From positions 186,001-250,000 of the forward strand of contig NZ_WHNY01000005.1 of NCBI RefSeq assembly GCF_013141695.1: a stretch of 64,000 nt of DNA. The letters run 5' to 3'. Position 1 is the stretch's first letter, and each line of letters starts with the position of its first letter. The notes under the pieces are model-generated. The model was not told the origin of the DNA and made no database searches. It was given only the letters and a program-made list of their open reading frames with translations. This DNA comes from Paenibacillus plantarum. GTDB taxonomy: Bacteria; Bacillota; Bacilli; Paenibacillales; NBRC-103111. Below, one piece after another: positions 35,142-43,413 of the stretch. The translations under genes were made by a program, and so were the position numbers.

Positions 35142-36665
35142 ATGAACCAAGGAAAGAGCTTACAACAACGTGTACCTTTCTTAAGCTTCCTATTTCTCTT
35201 TATGATGGCATGCTTCATCGGTGGTACGTCTGCTAGTGCAGCTAGTCAAAAGTTGACAAATGATGTTTTTTGGAAGGATACATCAGGAAATCCTATATAT
35301 TCACAGGGCGGTGGAGTTCTCAAAGTCGGCAGCAAGTATTATTGGTATGGTGTGAAATATAATGGTGCCGTCACATATTACAATAATCCCACTTCGCTCA
35401 ACAGTGATGCGAGTTTTAATGCAATAACTTGCTATTCCTCAACAGACTTGGTGAATTGGAAATTCGAAGGTAATGTTGTGACAGCAGCGTCAGACGGTTC
35501 GACTTGGGACACCGATTGGGTGGGAAGAATTGGTGCTGCGTACAACAGTACGACACAGAAATACGTATTGGTTATGCAGTATCAAGGTCCTAATGGTAAG
35601 GGGACAGCATTTGCGACTAGTAGCACACCTACGGGGGCGTTTACTTACGACCACGTGCAAACGACCATTACTAATGTTGTAAATGACCGTACGGGCGATC
35701 AAGCGGTGTTTAATGACGATGACGGAAAAGCTTATCTTGTGTTCAGTAATGCAGGAGGTCGTGCAAACGTATACATTTCTCCATTACGCACCTCAGATTA
35801 TCTAAACGTGGAACCGGCGACTCAGATTTTTAATGTCTCTGCTGGGCGGGAAGGTAATGCTATGTTTAAATATAACGGTGTTTACTACGTTTGCGGCTCC
35901 GACCTACATGGTTGGAATGCCTCCCAAACGTACTGTATTTCTTCGACGAACATTTATGGTCCTTACTCAAGCGAGTTTGTTATGGGTAATACAAACAAGG
36001 ATTTTTCTCATGTGACTCAAACGGGATTGTTCGTAAATGTACAGGGAACAGCGGGGACGACTATTTTGTTTGGAGGAGATCGTTGGAGCGACTTTGCTGG
36101 GAATGGAATTGGTTATAATCAATGGATGCCTCTATCTTTCAACGGGACAACGCCAAGTATGAATTCGTTAAGTGAATTTAATATAGATGCAGCGACAGGA
36201 ACTTGGAGTACAAGCAGCGGAAATAACTATGTACTAAATCCAAGCTATGAGGCGGATCGCGTTTCTCAAAATAGTTTGGCGGGATGGCAAACGTGGACAA
36301 ATGCTTCAACGAATCCCAATGCGAATGTACTCGGTGGACACTCGGGTCGGTGGGCTGCGAAGCAAACCGGATCTGCAGCGTATAGTGCCACCCGTTATCA
36401 GGACATTACCAATTTGCCGAACGGCACGTATACACTCAAGACATGGGTAAAAAGCAGTGGAGGCCAGACGAGCGCTTACATTTATGTAAGTAACTATGGT
36501 GGGTCGGAGCTAAGATACAATGTCAACTCCGTGATTAGCAGTTGGATGCAGATTACGATCCCGAATATTAACGTTACGAACGGATCAGTACGGATTGCTC
36601 TTTACTCAGTCGCAAATGCAGGGAATTGGGTTTCTGCTGATGATTGGTCATTAATTAAGAACTAA
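35142..36665 (+). CDS. Secreted GH43-family glycosidase (galactan-type) with C-terminal carbohydrate-binding domain
   Basis: 507 residues; GGAGGG lies upstream and the signal peptide ends around SASAA (residue 32). The five-bladed propeller of GH43 starts at YSQGGGVLKVGSKYYWYGVK, a form typical of the subgroup containing exo-beta-1,3-galactanases, and continues with CYSSTDLVNWKFEG and DRTGDQAVFNDDDGKAYLVF. Residues about 365-507 form a CBM-like sandwich (NYVLNPSYEADR, WMQITIPNINVTNG). It would act outside the cell on galactan or arabinogalactan side chains, alongside the GH53 enzyme. It has its own promoter with the regional activator motif and its own terminator. The linkage specificity is a family-level guess. 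Confidence 0.82.
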   Translation: MNQGKSLQQRVPFLSFLFLFMMACFIGGTSASAASQKLTNDVFWKDTSGNPIYSQGGGVLKVGSKYYWYGVKYNGAVTYYNNPTSLNSDASFNAITCYSSTDLVNWKFEGNVVTAASDGSTWDTDWVGRIGAAYNSTTQKYVLVMQYQGPNGKGTAFATSSTPTGAFTYDHVQTTITNVVNDRTGDQAVFNDDDGKAYLVFSNAGGRANVYISPLRTSDYLNVEPATQIFNVSAGREGNAMFKYNGVYYVCGSDLHGWNASQTYCISSTNIYGPYSSEFVMGNTNKDFSHVTQTGLFVNVQGTAGTTILFGGDRWSDFAGNGIGYNQWMPLSFNGTTPSMNSLSEFNIDAATGTWSTSSGNNYVLNPSYEADRVSQNSLAGWQTWTNASTNPNANVLGGHSGRWAAKQTGSAAYSATRYQDITNLPNGTYTLKTWVKSSGGQTSAYIYVSNYGGSELRYNVNSVISSWMQITIPNINVTNGSVRIALYSVANAGNWVSADDWSLIKN

Positions 36666-36680
36666 ATGGTTATAATAAGA

Positions 36681-36717
36681 GCATCTGGTTTGCTTAATGT
36701 GCAGACCAGGTGTTTTT
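36681..36717 (+). terminator. Rho-independent terminator after GH43
   Basis: GCATCTGGTTTGC (36681-36693) pairs with GCAGACCAGGTGT (36701-36713) with three wobble pairs, followed by TTTT. Confidence 0.8.
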
Positions 36718-36749
36718 CTATTAATAAGTATTCCTCCAATGTCTATTTC

Positions 36750-36810
36750 TGAAATTGGTTAATCGAACAGAAATCAGTTTATTGCGTTAAAGCTTCTCAA
36801 GTCGTATAGT
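36750..36810 (+). promoter_or_regulatory. Regulon promoter motif, copy at 36.8 kb (YesS-like regulator)
   Basis: TGAAATTGGTTAA (36750-36762) and AGAAATCAGTTTATTG (36769-36784) are 19 bp apart. A -10 TATAGT follows at 36805-36810 after 20 bp. It precedes the membrane AraC gene, which suggests that regulator controls itself. Confidence 0.74.
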
Positions 36811-36911
36811 TTAAATACTTCTAGATAACTACTCGGAATAAGCAGAATCGAACTCATGCTGCCTGATATGTTATAGTATTAAAAAAAGCTGCAAAACAGG
36901 GTGAGCCAACC

Positions 36912-39128
36912 ATGAAAAACAATACCTATATCAAACGCATGATGTTTTCATATCTTCCGATTTTATTTTTAACAATTTCAATTTTAATTTCTATTTTCGT
37001 GACTGTACTTAATGAACTCAATGTTCGTAATGCTATTCAAGCTAATAAGGTTACCACGGAATATATTAGCAATATGATTGATAATACGCTGAAAACGATT
37101 GACGCAGATGTCCGTAAAGTTATTCAGTCGAATAGTGATTTGCAAGCGTTTTTAGAGATGCCATCTGATCGTCTGCTCAATTATTCAGCCTCGAATTTGC
37201 TGAGAGATATGATGGTTTCGCATAATTTTATTGATTCAATCTACCTGTATAGAGCGAAAGATCGTTTTGTGCTGGATCAAAGCATGATTCGTTCCATGGA
37301 TGTATTTCCCGATCAGGGATATATTACGGAATTATTAGAACAGCCTTATCCTATTAATTGGTCTTCTCCTAGAGTAAAGAATAATGACAATAAGACGAAA
37401 CTAAGGGTAATTTCGTTAGGACGAAAAATCCCATTGGAATCAGCAAGCCTTGGCTATATGATCATTAATGTTAATTTAAATGCTGTGAACAATTTTGTCG
37501 ATAGTATGCTTGATCGTACGATTACAGATGCTCAAATATATGATGCGCAAAAACAACCTTTTTTCACAGACGTTCATGTTGAGGGTAAGGATACTACTCG
37601 CGTACGCGGAGAAATTACTTCAGATTATACAGGTTGGACATACCAGACTGAAATTAAAGGCAGCCGATTGTACAGCGTGCTGCTTCACGGTAATATGGTG
37701 TGGATTTTTGCTGTATTAGGTGCAATTGTCTTAGCGATTGGCTCAACCTTCTATGTAACGCGTAGGAGCTACAGGCCAATCGAAGCGATTTTACATCGTA
37801 TTGACCGCTTTTCTACGACAATCATGTCGAACGACATCAATACCGATAAGAATGAGTTTGCATTTATTGATCAAGCAATTGAGAGACTGATAACGAATAA
37901 TATGGTATTTCAAGAAAAACAAGAAGAGAACTTAACTATTCGCAAACAACAATTCTTACAAAATTTGTTAAATGGCGAATATGCAGAAAATCAGGCAGTT
38001 TGGAAGTTGGAAAGTGAACGGTATGCAATAAGAGAAGACAGTCGATTTATCGCTGCTATTCTTGAAATTGATAATTATGTCCATTTTTGCTTGAGATATA
38101 ATCCTAAAGATCAGTCACTTTTTAAATTTGTGATCAGCTCTGTCGCAGTGGAGTTTTCAGAACAATGTCAGCAACAAGTTATAATTGAGTGGGTATCCAA
38201 GAGTCGTCTAATATTACTCTTTTTTTCGCAAGAGGAATTTGATTTTGAGCACCAAATGTTAAAAATGATGGAACAGATTCGAGCTTGGATTGAAGGGCAT
38301 CTTGATTTTACCGTAACGATCGGCATTGGGACAATGGTCGATGATGTTGCTCTGGTTCGCCAAGCTTATCAGGAGGCAGGACTAGCAGTTAGCCGCAAAG
38401 TTACGCTTGGTACGAATCAAATTATTGACACAGTTGATGGCGGAGAGAAATTAACAGATGAGTGGTTCGCCTATTTGCAGTTAATTCAAGGGACTGTGCT
38501 TCAACTTCGTATGGCAGAAAACGGATGGAGCAATAATTTCACTAAGCTGTTTGATGAAATGAGAACCCACCAATTGCAGAGAGAAGATATTCAACGTTTA
38601 CTTGAATACTTCATTTTTCAGTTAGAACGAGAGTTAGTAGGGATGGCCTCTGATATTAGTTCATACTGGCGAGACCATTTGAAAGTAGTGATGTTACAAA
38701 GCTTGGCGGAAATAGAGACACTACAAAAGATTGAGGTGGAGTTTCGGAATGCATTGCAGGGGCTGGTTGAGCAACTGCATGAGAACTCACAAAATCGCAG
38801 GCATCACGCCTTGCTAAAAGACATTCGCAGTTACGTGGATGAGAATTTTACGGATCCTAACTTATCTTTAACTTTCCTGAGCGATCGTTTTCAAGTAAAT
38901 TCCAAGTATCTTAGCCAATTGTTTAAGGAAGAACTTGGCGAGAACTTCAGTGACATTCTGATATCGCTTCGAATCGATTATGCGAAAAAGCTTCTGGAAG
39001 AAACGCAAGATACAGTTCAAGATATATCGGTTAGCGTTGGCTATACAAATTCCATATCTTTCAGTCGTATTTTCAAAAAAAGCGTTGGCTTAACCCCTGG
39101 CCAGTATAGGGATTCGCGCTTCTCGTAA
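36912..39128 (+). CDS. Membrane-spanning AraC-family regulator, YesS-like
   Basis: 738 residues, close to YesS of Bacillus subtilis, which activates rhamnogalacturonan genes. A first membrane segment lies at about 12-32 (YLPILFLTISILISIFV), an extracellular sensor at about 35-255, and a second membrane segment at about 258-280 (WIFAVLGAIVLAIGSTFYV). The cytoplasm holds a linker and a C-terminal double HTH (LSLTFLSDRFQVNSKYLSQL, VQDISVSVGYTNSISFSRIF) in the last 100 residues. It is likely to sense a pectin fragment, or a loaded binding protein, outside the cell and bind the repeated promoter motif. The gene has the same motif upstream, so positive self-control is likely. Confidence 0.87.
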   Translation: MKNNTYIKRMMFSYLPILFLTISILISIFVTVLNELNVRNAIQANKVTTEYISNMIDNTLKTIDADVRKVIQSNSDLQAFLEMPSDRLLNYSASNLLRDMMVSHNFIDSIYLYRAKDRFVLDQSMIRSMDVFPDQGYITELLEQPYPINWSSPRVKNNDNKTKLRVISLGRKIPLESASLGYMIINVNLNAVNNFVDSMLDRTITDAQIYDAQKQPFFTDVHVEGKDTTRVRGEITSDYTGWTYQTEIKGSRLYSVLLHGNMVWIFAVLGAIVLAIGSTFYVTRRSYRPIEAILHRIDRFSTTIMSNDINTDKNEFAFIDQAIERLITNNMVFQEKQEENLTIRKQQFLQNLLNGEYAENQAVWKLESERYAIREDSRFIAAILEIDNYVHFCLRYNPKDQSLFKFVISSVAVEFSEQCQQQVIIEWVSKSRLILLFFSQEEFDFEHQMLKMMEQIRAWIEGHLDFTVTIGIGTMVDDVALVRQAYQEAGLAVSRKVTLGTNQIIDTVDGGEKLTDEWFAYLQLIQGTVLQLRMAENGWSNNFTKLFDEMRTHQLQREDIQRLLEYFIFQLERELVGMASDISSYWRDHLKVVMLQSLAEIETLQKIEVEFRNALQGLVEQLHENSQNRRHHALLKDIRSYVDENFTDPNLSLTFLSDRFQVNSKYLSQLFKEELGENFSDILISLRIDYAKKLLEETQDTVQDISVSVGYTNSISFSRIFKKSVGLTPGQYRDSRFS

Positions 39129-39225
39129 ATGCTGTAGACGCGACTGACTTGAATGTTAGAAGTCCACCAACAGCTGTGGGATTTTTACTTATTATCAACA
39201 TCAACAATGATTAGTAACAAACCTT

Positions 39226-39255
39226 AAAGAGACCCTCATCCGAGGGTCTCTTTTT
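39226..39255 (+). terminator. Rho-independent terminator after the YesS-like gene
   Basis: AAAGAGACCCTC (39226-39237) pairs with GAGGGTCTCTTT (39242-39253), followed by further T residues. Confidence 0.9.
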
Positions 39256-39455
39256 ATAAGGGTAGTATTGTATAAATACGAGGTGCGCGAACGTATCCTT
39301 CGAAGTCGCTGCGGTTGCTGCTGAAAAATTTCACAGTTGGTATCCATAATAGATCCAGTAAGTGAAAGTAAGTTCTATTAATTATAACCTAAAACTAAAA
39401 CCGTAAACCTTCATTTATGTGGAGGTTATTTAACTTGGAGATATGGATGATTTAC
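39256..39455. other. Intergenic stretch without a recognisable gene
   Basis: I see no coding sequence between the terminator and the next regulatory motif. The base composition is mixed and there is no clear hairpin. Confidence 0.5.
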
Positions 39456-39537
39456 GGAAAAATGATAATAAACGGAAAAAGGTTTATTGAAATACACAAA
39501 ATTTTATGTCTTAATTGGTATCGAAGTTCGATACAAT
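39456..39537 (+). promoter_or_regulatory. Weaker copy of the regulon motif before the acetylesterase gene
   Basis: GGAAAAATGATAA (39456-39468) and GGAAAAAGGTTTATTG (39474-39489) are 18 bp apart. At the usual -10 distance there is only TTAATT (39511-39516). A better box, TACAAT, lies at 39532-39537, one extra two-turn step (about 21 bp) downstream. Which one is used cannot be told by eye. Confidence 0.55.
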
Positions 39538-39666
39538 ACGGGGTGGTTAGTTTTGTTGGTTATAAAATGAGACGATCAAAGAGTATTTGAACAACGAGTC
39601 AATTTGATTGTTACATTTTGAGGAGGTGATGGAATAAATCAGGGTTTATAATGTTCCTGTTTTAAT

Positions 39667-39680
39667 TGTAAGCGCTTTTA
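39667..39680 (+). promoter_or_regulatory. cre-like catabolite control site
   Basis: TGTAAGCGCTTTTA fits the CcpA consensus with one mismatch. It lies just upstream of the ribosome site of the acetylesterase gene, in the transcribed leader, where it could act as a roadblock. Confidence 0.6.
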
Positions 39681-39697
39681 ATAGAGGAGGTAAGAAA

Positions 39698-41245
39698 ATG
39701 AGTAAATGGATTTTTAAAAGAGCTATATTATCGTTAATTGCATTTGTAATGGTTTTTAGTATTTTGGTTACTATTCAACCGGAGAATGTTAGTGCCGCAG
39801 ATACAACTTATACATCGACTTCTGATTCGTATGTGCGATCCGGGGTATATGCAAGTACAAACTATGGAACAGAGACGCAATTATTTAGTAAGAAAGATCT
39901 AACGTATGCAGATAATAAACGGATTAGTTATATCAAATTTGACTTTACTGGAGCATCTTCATTCAACTTAGCTAAATTGAAAATTACAACATTATCTGCA
40001 AATAACGATCATGTACTTCATGTTTACGGCCTGAATAATGATTCATGGACAGAGACAGGGATTACTTGGAACAATGCGCCAAATAACAATACAGCTGGAT
40101 ATGGATTGACTGGGACTGGTATAACGGATATTGGTTCTGTAACAAATCTTTCCATCGCAACTTATGAAATCGACGTAACCAACTATGTCGTAGCACAGAC
40201 CGATAAAATCGTTACATTTGCGATCGTGACAGATACTACTGATGTAAGCTATGCGGATGCGATTACTTCTAGAGAAGGATCTAATAAACCGGCACTTATA
40301 TTAAGTACTGTAACTAATCCTCTATCCTACCATTTAGATATAGCACCAGGAAATTATGATGTAACTGTCGTTTTAGGTGACAGTACGTCTGCGGGTTCTA
40401 CAGCCATTCAAGCTGAAGCCCGTAGAACTATGATTAAGGAAACGGTGACCACTGCTGGAAGCACTTCGACGCAAACTTTCACGGTAAATGTTAGATCGCC
40501 TGAAGGACAACCGTCAAGTAGCTCTGGAACTGAGGGACTTGATCTTGTATTCACAGGTTCATCTCCTAAATATAAGAGCGTTAGTGTTGTGAGCGCTGCC
40601 AGCCCAGTTGGTATTTATTTAGCTGGCGATTCGACTACCTGTGATCAAAATACAGCACCATGGGCAGGTTGGGGACAAATGTTTCCACAATATTTTAAGA
40701 AGGGTACATTTATTGCAAACTATGCGGACTCCGGTGAAAACGCTGGCAGCTTTCTTAACGGAACCCTCTTTTTCAAGGCATTAATCGCTAAAGTGAAAGC
40801 AAATGACTACGTGTTTATTCAATTTGGACATAATGACAAAACCACAACGAAGGCAGATTATCAAGCCAATCTAACGAGTATGATCAACCAAACAAAAGAG
40901 AAAGGCGCTATACCTGTGCTTGTTACACCACCGGTCAGAAGATTGTTCAATAGCGATAATACAACCTTGAGCACAACAGCGCTACATGTTAACAGTCTTG
41001 GTGTTAATCTTCCTGCGGCAATGAAAGAAGTCGCGACTACGACTGGTATCAAGCTTATTGATTTAACAGCAAAAAGTAAGACTCTCATTGAGTCACTAGG
41101 TGTAGAAGGTTCAAAGAAGATTTACATGACAGTTGAAGCGAATGACAATACACATTTCAATGAATATGGAGCCAATGAAATGGCAAAGCTTGTTGTTCAA
41201 GCTATCCAAGAACTGAATATCCCGATCGAAGCTAATATTCGATAG
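39698..41245 (+). CDS. Secreted rhamnogalacturonan acetylesterase (CE12/SGNH) with N-terminal DNRLRE-type domain
   Basis: 515 residues; AGAGGAGG lies upstream and the signal peptide ends SAA near residue 34. Residues about 35-205 form a DNRLRE-like beta-sandwich (YTSTSDSYVRSGVYASTNYG, SWTETGITWNNAP). A short beta domain then leads to the SGNH esterase from about 305. Ser312 in LAGDSTTC is the likely nucleophile, FIQFGHND is block III, and Asp483/His486 in DNTHF complete the triad. CE12 enzymes such as Bacillus YesT and YxiM remove acetyl groups from rhamnogalacturonan, opening it to lyases. It stands alone between terminators, under a cre-like site and a weak copy of the regulon motif. Confidence 0.88.
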   Translation: MSKWIFKRAILSLIAFVMVFSILVTIQPENVSAADTTYTSTSDSYVRSGVYASTNYGTETQLFSKKDLTYADNKRISYIKFDFTGASSFNLAKLKITTLSANNDHVLHVYGLNNDSWTETGITWNNAPNNNTAGYGLTGTGITDIGSVTNLSIATYEIDVTNYVVAQTDKIVTFAIVTDTTDVSYADAITSREGSNKPALILSTVTNPLSYHLDIAPGNYDVTVVLGDSTSAGSTAIQAEARRTMIKETVTTAGSTSTQTFTVNVRSPEGQPSSSSGTEGLDLVFTGSSPKYKSVSVVSAASPVGIYLAGDSTTCDQNTAPWAGWGQMFPQYFKKGTFIANYADSGENAGSFLNGTLFFKALIAKVKANDYVFIQFGHNDKTTTKADYQANLTSMINQTKEKGAIPVLVTPPVRRLFNSDNTTLSTTALHVNSLGVNLPAAMKEVATTTGIKLIDLTAKSKTLIESLGVEGSKKIYMTVEANDNTHFNEYGANEMAKLVVQAIQELNIPIEANIR

Positions 41246-41456
41246 ATAATTATGTTCTTCCGAAATCAAACGAGCAGTATGCTTTATTGCAACACGTATA
41301 TTGAAATTTATCGACTGTTGGGATAGTTTGCGCCGCTTAAAGATCGGCAATATAGACCTCTACCAATCGCACCAGTTTTATAAGACTGCGTGGAATAAAG
41401 CTTTAACCTAATAAAAAATAGTACTATAGCTATTAGGGAATTTTATTTGATGTATT

Positions 41457-41484
41457 GGCAAGCGATATTTTGCTTGCCTTTTTA
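41457..41484 (+). terminator. Rho-independent terminator after the acetylesterase gene
   Basis: GGCAAGC (41457-41463) pairs with GCTTGCC (41472-41478), followed by TTTTT. It lies about 210 bp after the stop codon. Confidence 0.75.
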
Positions 41485-41547
41485 TACATTTCAGATATAA
41501 AACGATATGAATATATGAAAAAAAACCAAGAGTTGCAAATGTTCGAG

Positions 41548-41753
41548 GAAAATAATGTTTTAGACTGGATGTTTGCGTTAACGGGTAACGTTAGTTAAAT
41601 AAGAACAGCGGTAGTCTAAGACTTTATTTTTTAGTCTTGGTCCACCGCTGTTTGTTTTTTATTGTCAGTCTAATACTTATTTTCTGAAGTCTGGCGACTA
41701 TTATTCTCAGAAACCGCGTTAAGTAAGGCACCTCAGTCTAAAACTTTATTTTC
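41548..41753. repeat. Array of related 18-19-bp repeats
   Basis: Three direct copies lie at 41613-41630 (AGTCTAAGACTTTATTTT), 41667-41684 (AGTCTAATACTTATTTTC) and 41735-41753 (AGTCTAAAACTTTATTTTC). One inverted copy lies at 41548-41566 (GAAAATAATGTTTTAGACT). The inverted copy closely resembles the GACAAATAAAGTTTTGAAG repeats at 53.76-53.86 kb. Confidence 0.65.
41604..41661. terminator. Long hairpin, probably a two-way terminator
   Basis: AACAGCGGT (41604-41612) pairs with ACCGCTGTT (41644-41652), with an inner stem from CTAAGACT/AGTCTTGG. It is followed by TGTTTTTT. It lies between two convergent genes and contains one of the repeat copies. Confidence 0.65.
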
Positions 41754-41796
41754 ACTGGACATTAAAGATTACTTTCCCTGAATTTTTGAAATTTCT

Positions 41797-42663
41797 TCAT
41801 AATACTCCCTTATGCTTGCGATAAGCACGCGGGGAGAGGCCAGATAATTTTTTGAATACCTTGCCGAAGTGGGAGAAGTTTTCAAAGCCACAGAGTTCGG
41901 ATACTACCGTTACGCTCAATTTTGTATCCTTGAGTAAGCGCTCTGCTTCTTTAACCCGAGTAATATTTACATATTCAGTGAATCCAAAGCCTGTAAGCAA
42001 CTTGAAGATACGGCTTAGATGGCTTTTACTGATAAAGAATTGTTTAGCAATACTGTCTAGCTGCAAAGGATCTCCGTAATGCAGATTTATATGCCGGACA
42101 ATACCCGTTACCTTGTGTTGGATTGGTGAGAGTTTGTCGTTCGCTTCGGATTCACGCTTCAATATGTTGCGCGCAGTGAATAGCAGAAGCTCGACTGCCA
42201 CGTTCCGGATGTACAGTTGATAGCCGGGAGGTTGGTTAACTATTTCGCTCAGAAGGGATGCAAGCTGTGTCTCCACATACATTTTCTCCTGCAAGTTTAG
42301 CCTGATATGTGGATTTCCATCTTGATAAGGAGAGATGAGCAGTTCTTTTTCGGTTTGTGTGAATTCATTAAAAAACATTGGAGCGAAATTAAGAACAATA
42401 CGTTCATGATTAGGTGCAAGCATATCAGAAGTTTTGTGTATTGCGTTGGAGTCAACAAGTACAAGGTCACCAGAATGGACTCGATAGGTAGAGTCTTTAA
42501 TGAAATAATTGCGCTCTCCTTGAAACAAGTAATAAATTTCATATTGACTATGATAATGGTTGTTATCCATCGTGTAGTAGCCTATTCTACGATCGAATTC
42601 AATCCAAAATAGATCTTTATCAGAGCCGAAGCGAAGAGTATTGGGCAATGAAGAAATATTCAC
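41797..42663 (-). CDS. AraC-family regulator with N-terminal cupin domain
   Basis: 288 residues from the GTG at 42663, which has AGGAG 7 bases upstream on the minus strand. The ATG at 42699 directly follows a TATAAT box and is unlikely to be used. The cupin region (NNHYHSQYEIYYLFQGERNY, VHSGDLVLVDSNAIHKT) covers about residues 25-100. The two HTH motifs (LQLDSIAKQFFISKSHLSRI, LSVTVVSELCGFENFSHFGK) cover the last 100 residues. It is divergent from the receiver-domain gene and the GH28 gene. It may control them, but no shared site is evident. Confidence 0.87.
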   Translation of the reverse strand: MNISSLPNTLRFGSDKDLFWIEFDRRIGYYTMDNNHYHSQYEIYYLFQGERNYFIKDSTYRVHSGDLVLVDSNAIHKTSDMLAPNHERIVLNFAPMFFNEFTQTEKELLISPYQDGNPHIRLNLQEKMYVETQLASLLSEIVNQPPGYQLYIRNVAVELLLFTARNILKRESEANDKLSPIQHKVTGIVRHINLHYGDPLQLDSIAKQFFISKSHLSRIFKLLTGFGFTEYVNITRVKEAERLLKDTKLSVTVVSELCGFENFSHFGKVFKKLSGLSPRAYRKHKGVL

Positions 42664-42699
42664 GTGTATGCTCCTATTCATCTCATTCAGTCTAGTCAT

Positions 42700-42728
42700 A
42701 TTATAATAGCAAAATAAGCGTGATTTGA
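42700..42728 (-). promoter_or_regulatory. Probable promoter of the AraC gene
   Basis: On the minus strand TATAAT (42705-42700) is preceded, 17 bp away, by the poor -35 TCAAAT (42728-42723). A weak -35 suggests help from an activator. Confidence 0.5.
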
Positions 42729-42952
42729 GAATATATTGCTATTATATGAGGGGAATTAGATTTTATTTTGTGGTATTCTTTTTGAGAAAGATAATGTGAA
42801 CGAAATTAATAATAGCTTAAAACTATTGCGTTTCCTTAAGCCTAGATCAGGTCTTCAAAGACGATTAATGCAAGAAATGCTAAGGGATCTTGCCAAAAGA
42901 AGCATCTTTGAAGCGGATGTCATCTTTTTCTCAACTAGGAGGGGAACTATCG

Positions 42953-43327
42953 TTGTATAAGCTATTGATAGTAGATGATGAGAAATGGGTGCGAGATTCA
43001 TTACGTAATATTATGAAAGAGACCTGTATGCCGTTCACCATTGTTAATGAGTATGATCAAGTTAAAGATGCACTAGACTGGCTTAGTAGTCATCAGGTTG
43101 ATTTAGTGCTAATCGACATAAACATGCTGTATAGGGACGGGGGAAACTGGATAGTACAACTGATAGAAGAGCATGCAGAGTGCAAGGTAGTTCTGATGAG
43201 CGTATATTCTGATTTTGAATATGTAAGGCACGCGGAGCGATACGGTGTGAATGAATATTTATTCAAACCGATAGAGTATGAGGAGTTAGAATTGTGTCTT
43301 CAACGATTTTTAAGAAAGAAGGAGTAG
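42953..43327 (+). CDS. Stand-alone response-regulator receiver domain
   Basis: 124 residues from the TTG at 42953 with AGGAGGGG 8 bases upstream. It is a complete CheY-like receiver: KLLIVDDEKW gives the acidic pair, Asp55 in VLIDIN is the phosphoryl acceptor, MSVYSDFEYV holds the switch Ser, and Lys105 in LFKP is conserved. In related YesN-type regulators an AraC output domain of over 100 residues follows; here the frame stops at 43327. No histidine kinase is near. It may be a truncated YesN, or a single-domain protein acting through a partner. GH28 follows after 86 bp. Confidence 0.82.
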   Translation: MYKLLIVDDEKWVRDSLRNIMKETCMPFTIVNEYDQVKDALDWLSSHQVDLVLIDINMLYRDGGNWIVQLIEEHAECKVVLMSVYSDFEYVRHAERYGVNEYLFKPIEYEELELCLQRFLRKKE

Positions 43328-43413
43328 TCGTTTCTGGTGAGCTAGCAATCTCCGAAGATACGATTAAAAAAGGATAAGTACAATTAGTCTTATCAAAGAA
43401 AGGTTGAATTACT

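Noticed and set aside
42700-42952. Regional activator motif sought between the AraC and receiver genes
   Set aside because: No GAAAT-n-AGTTTATTG pair with TATAGT at the right distance was found, so this unit is not placed in that regulon.
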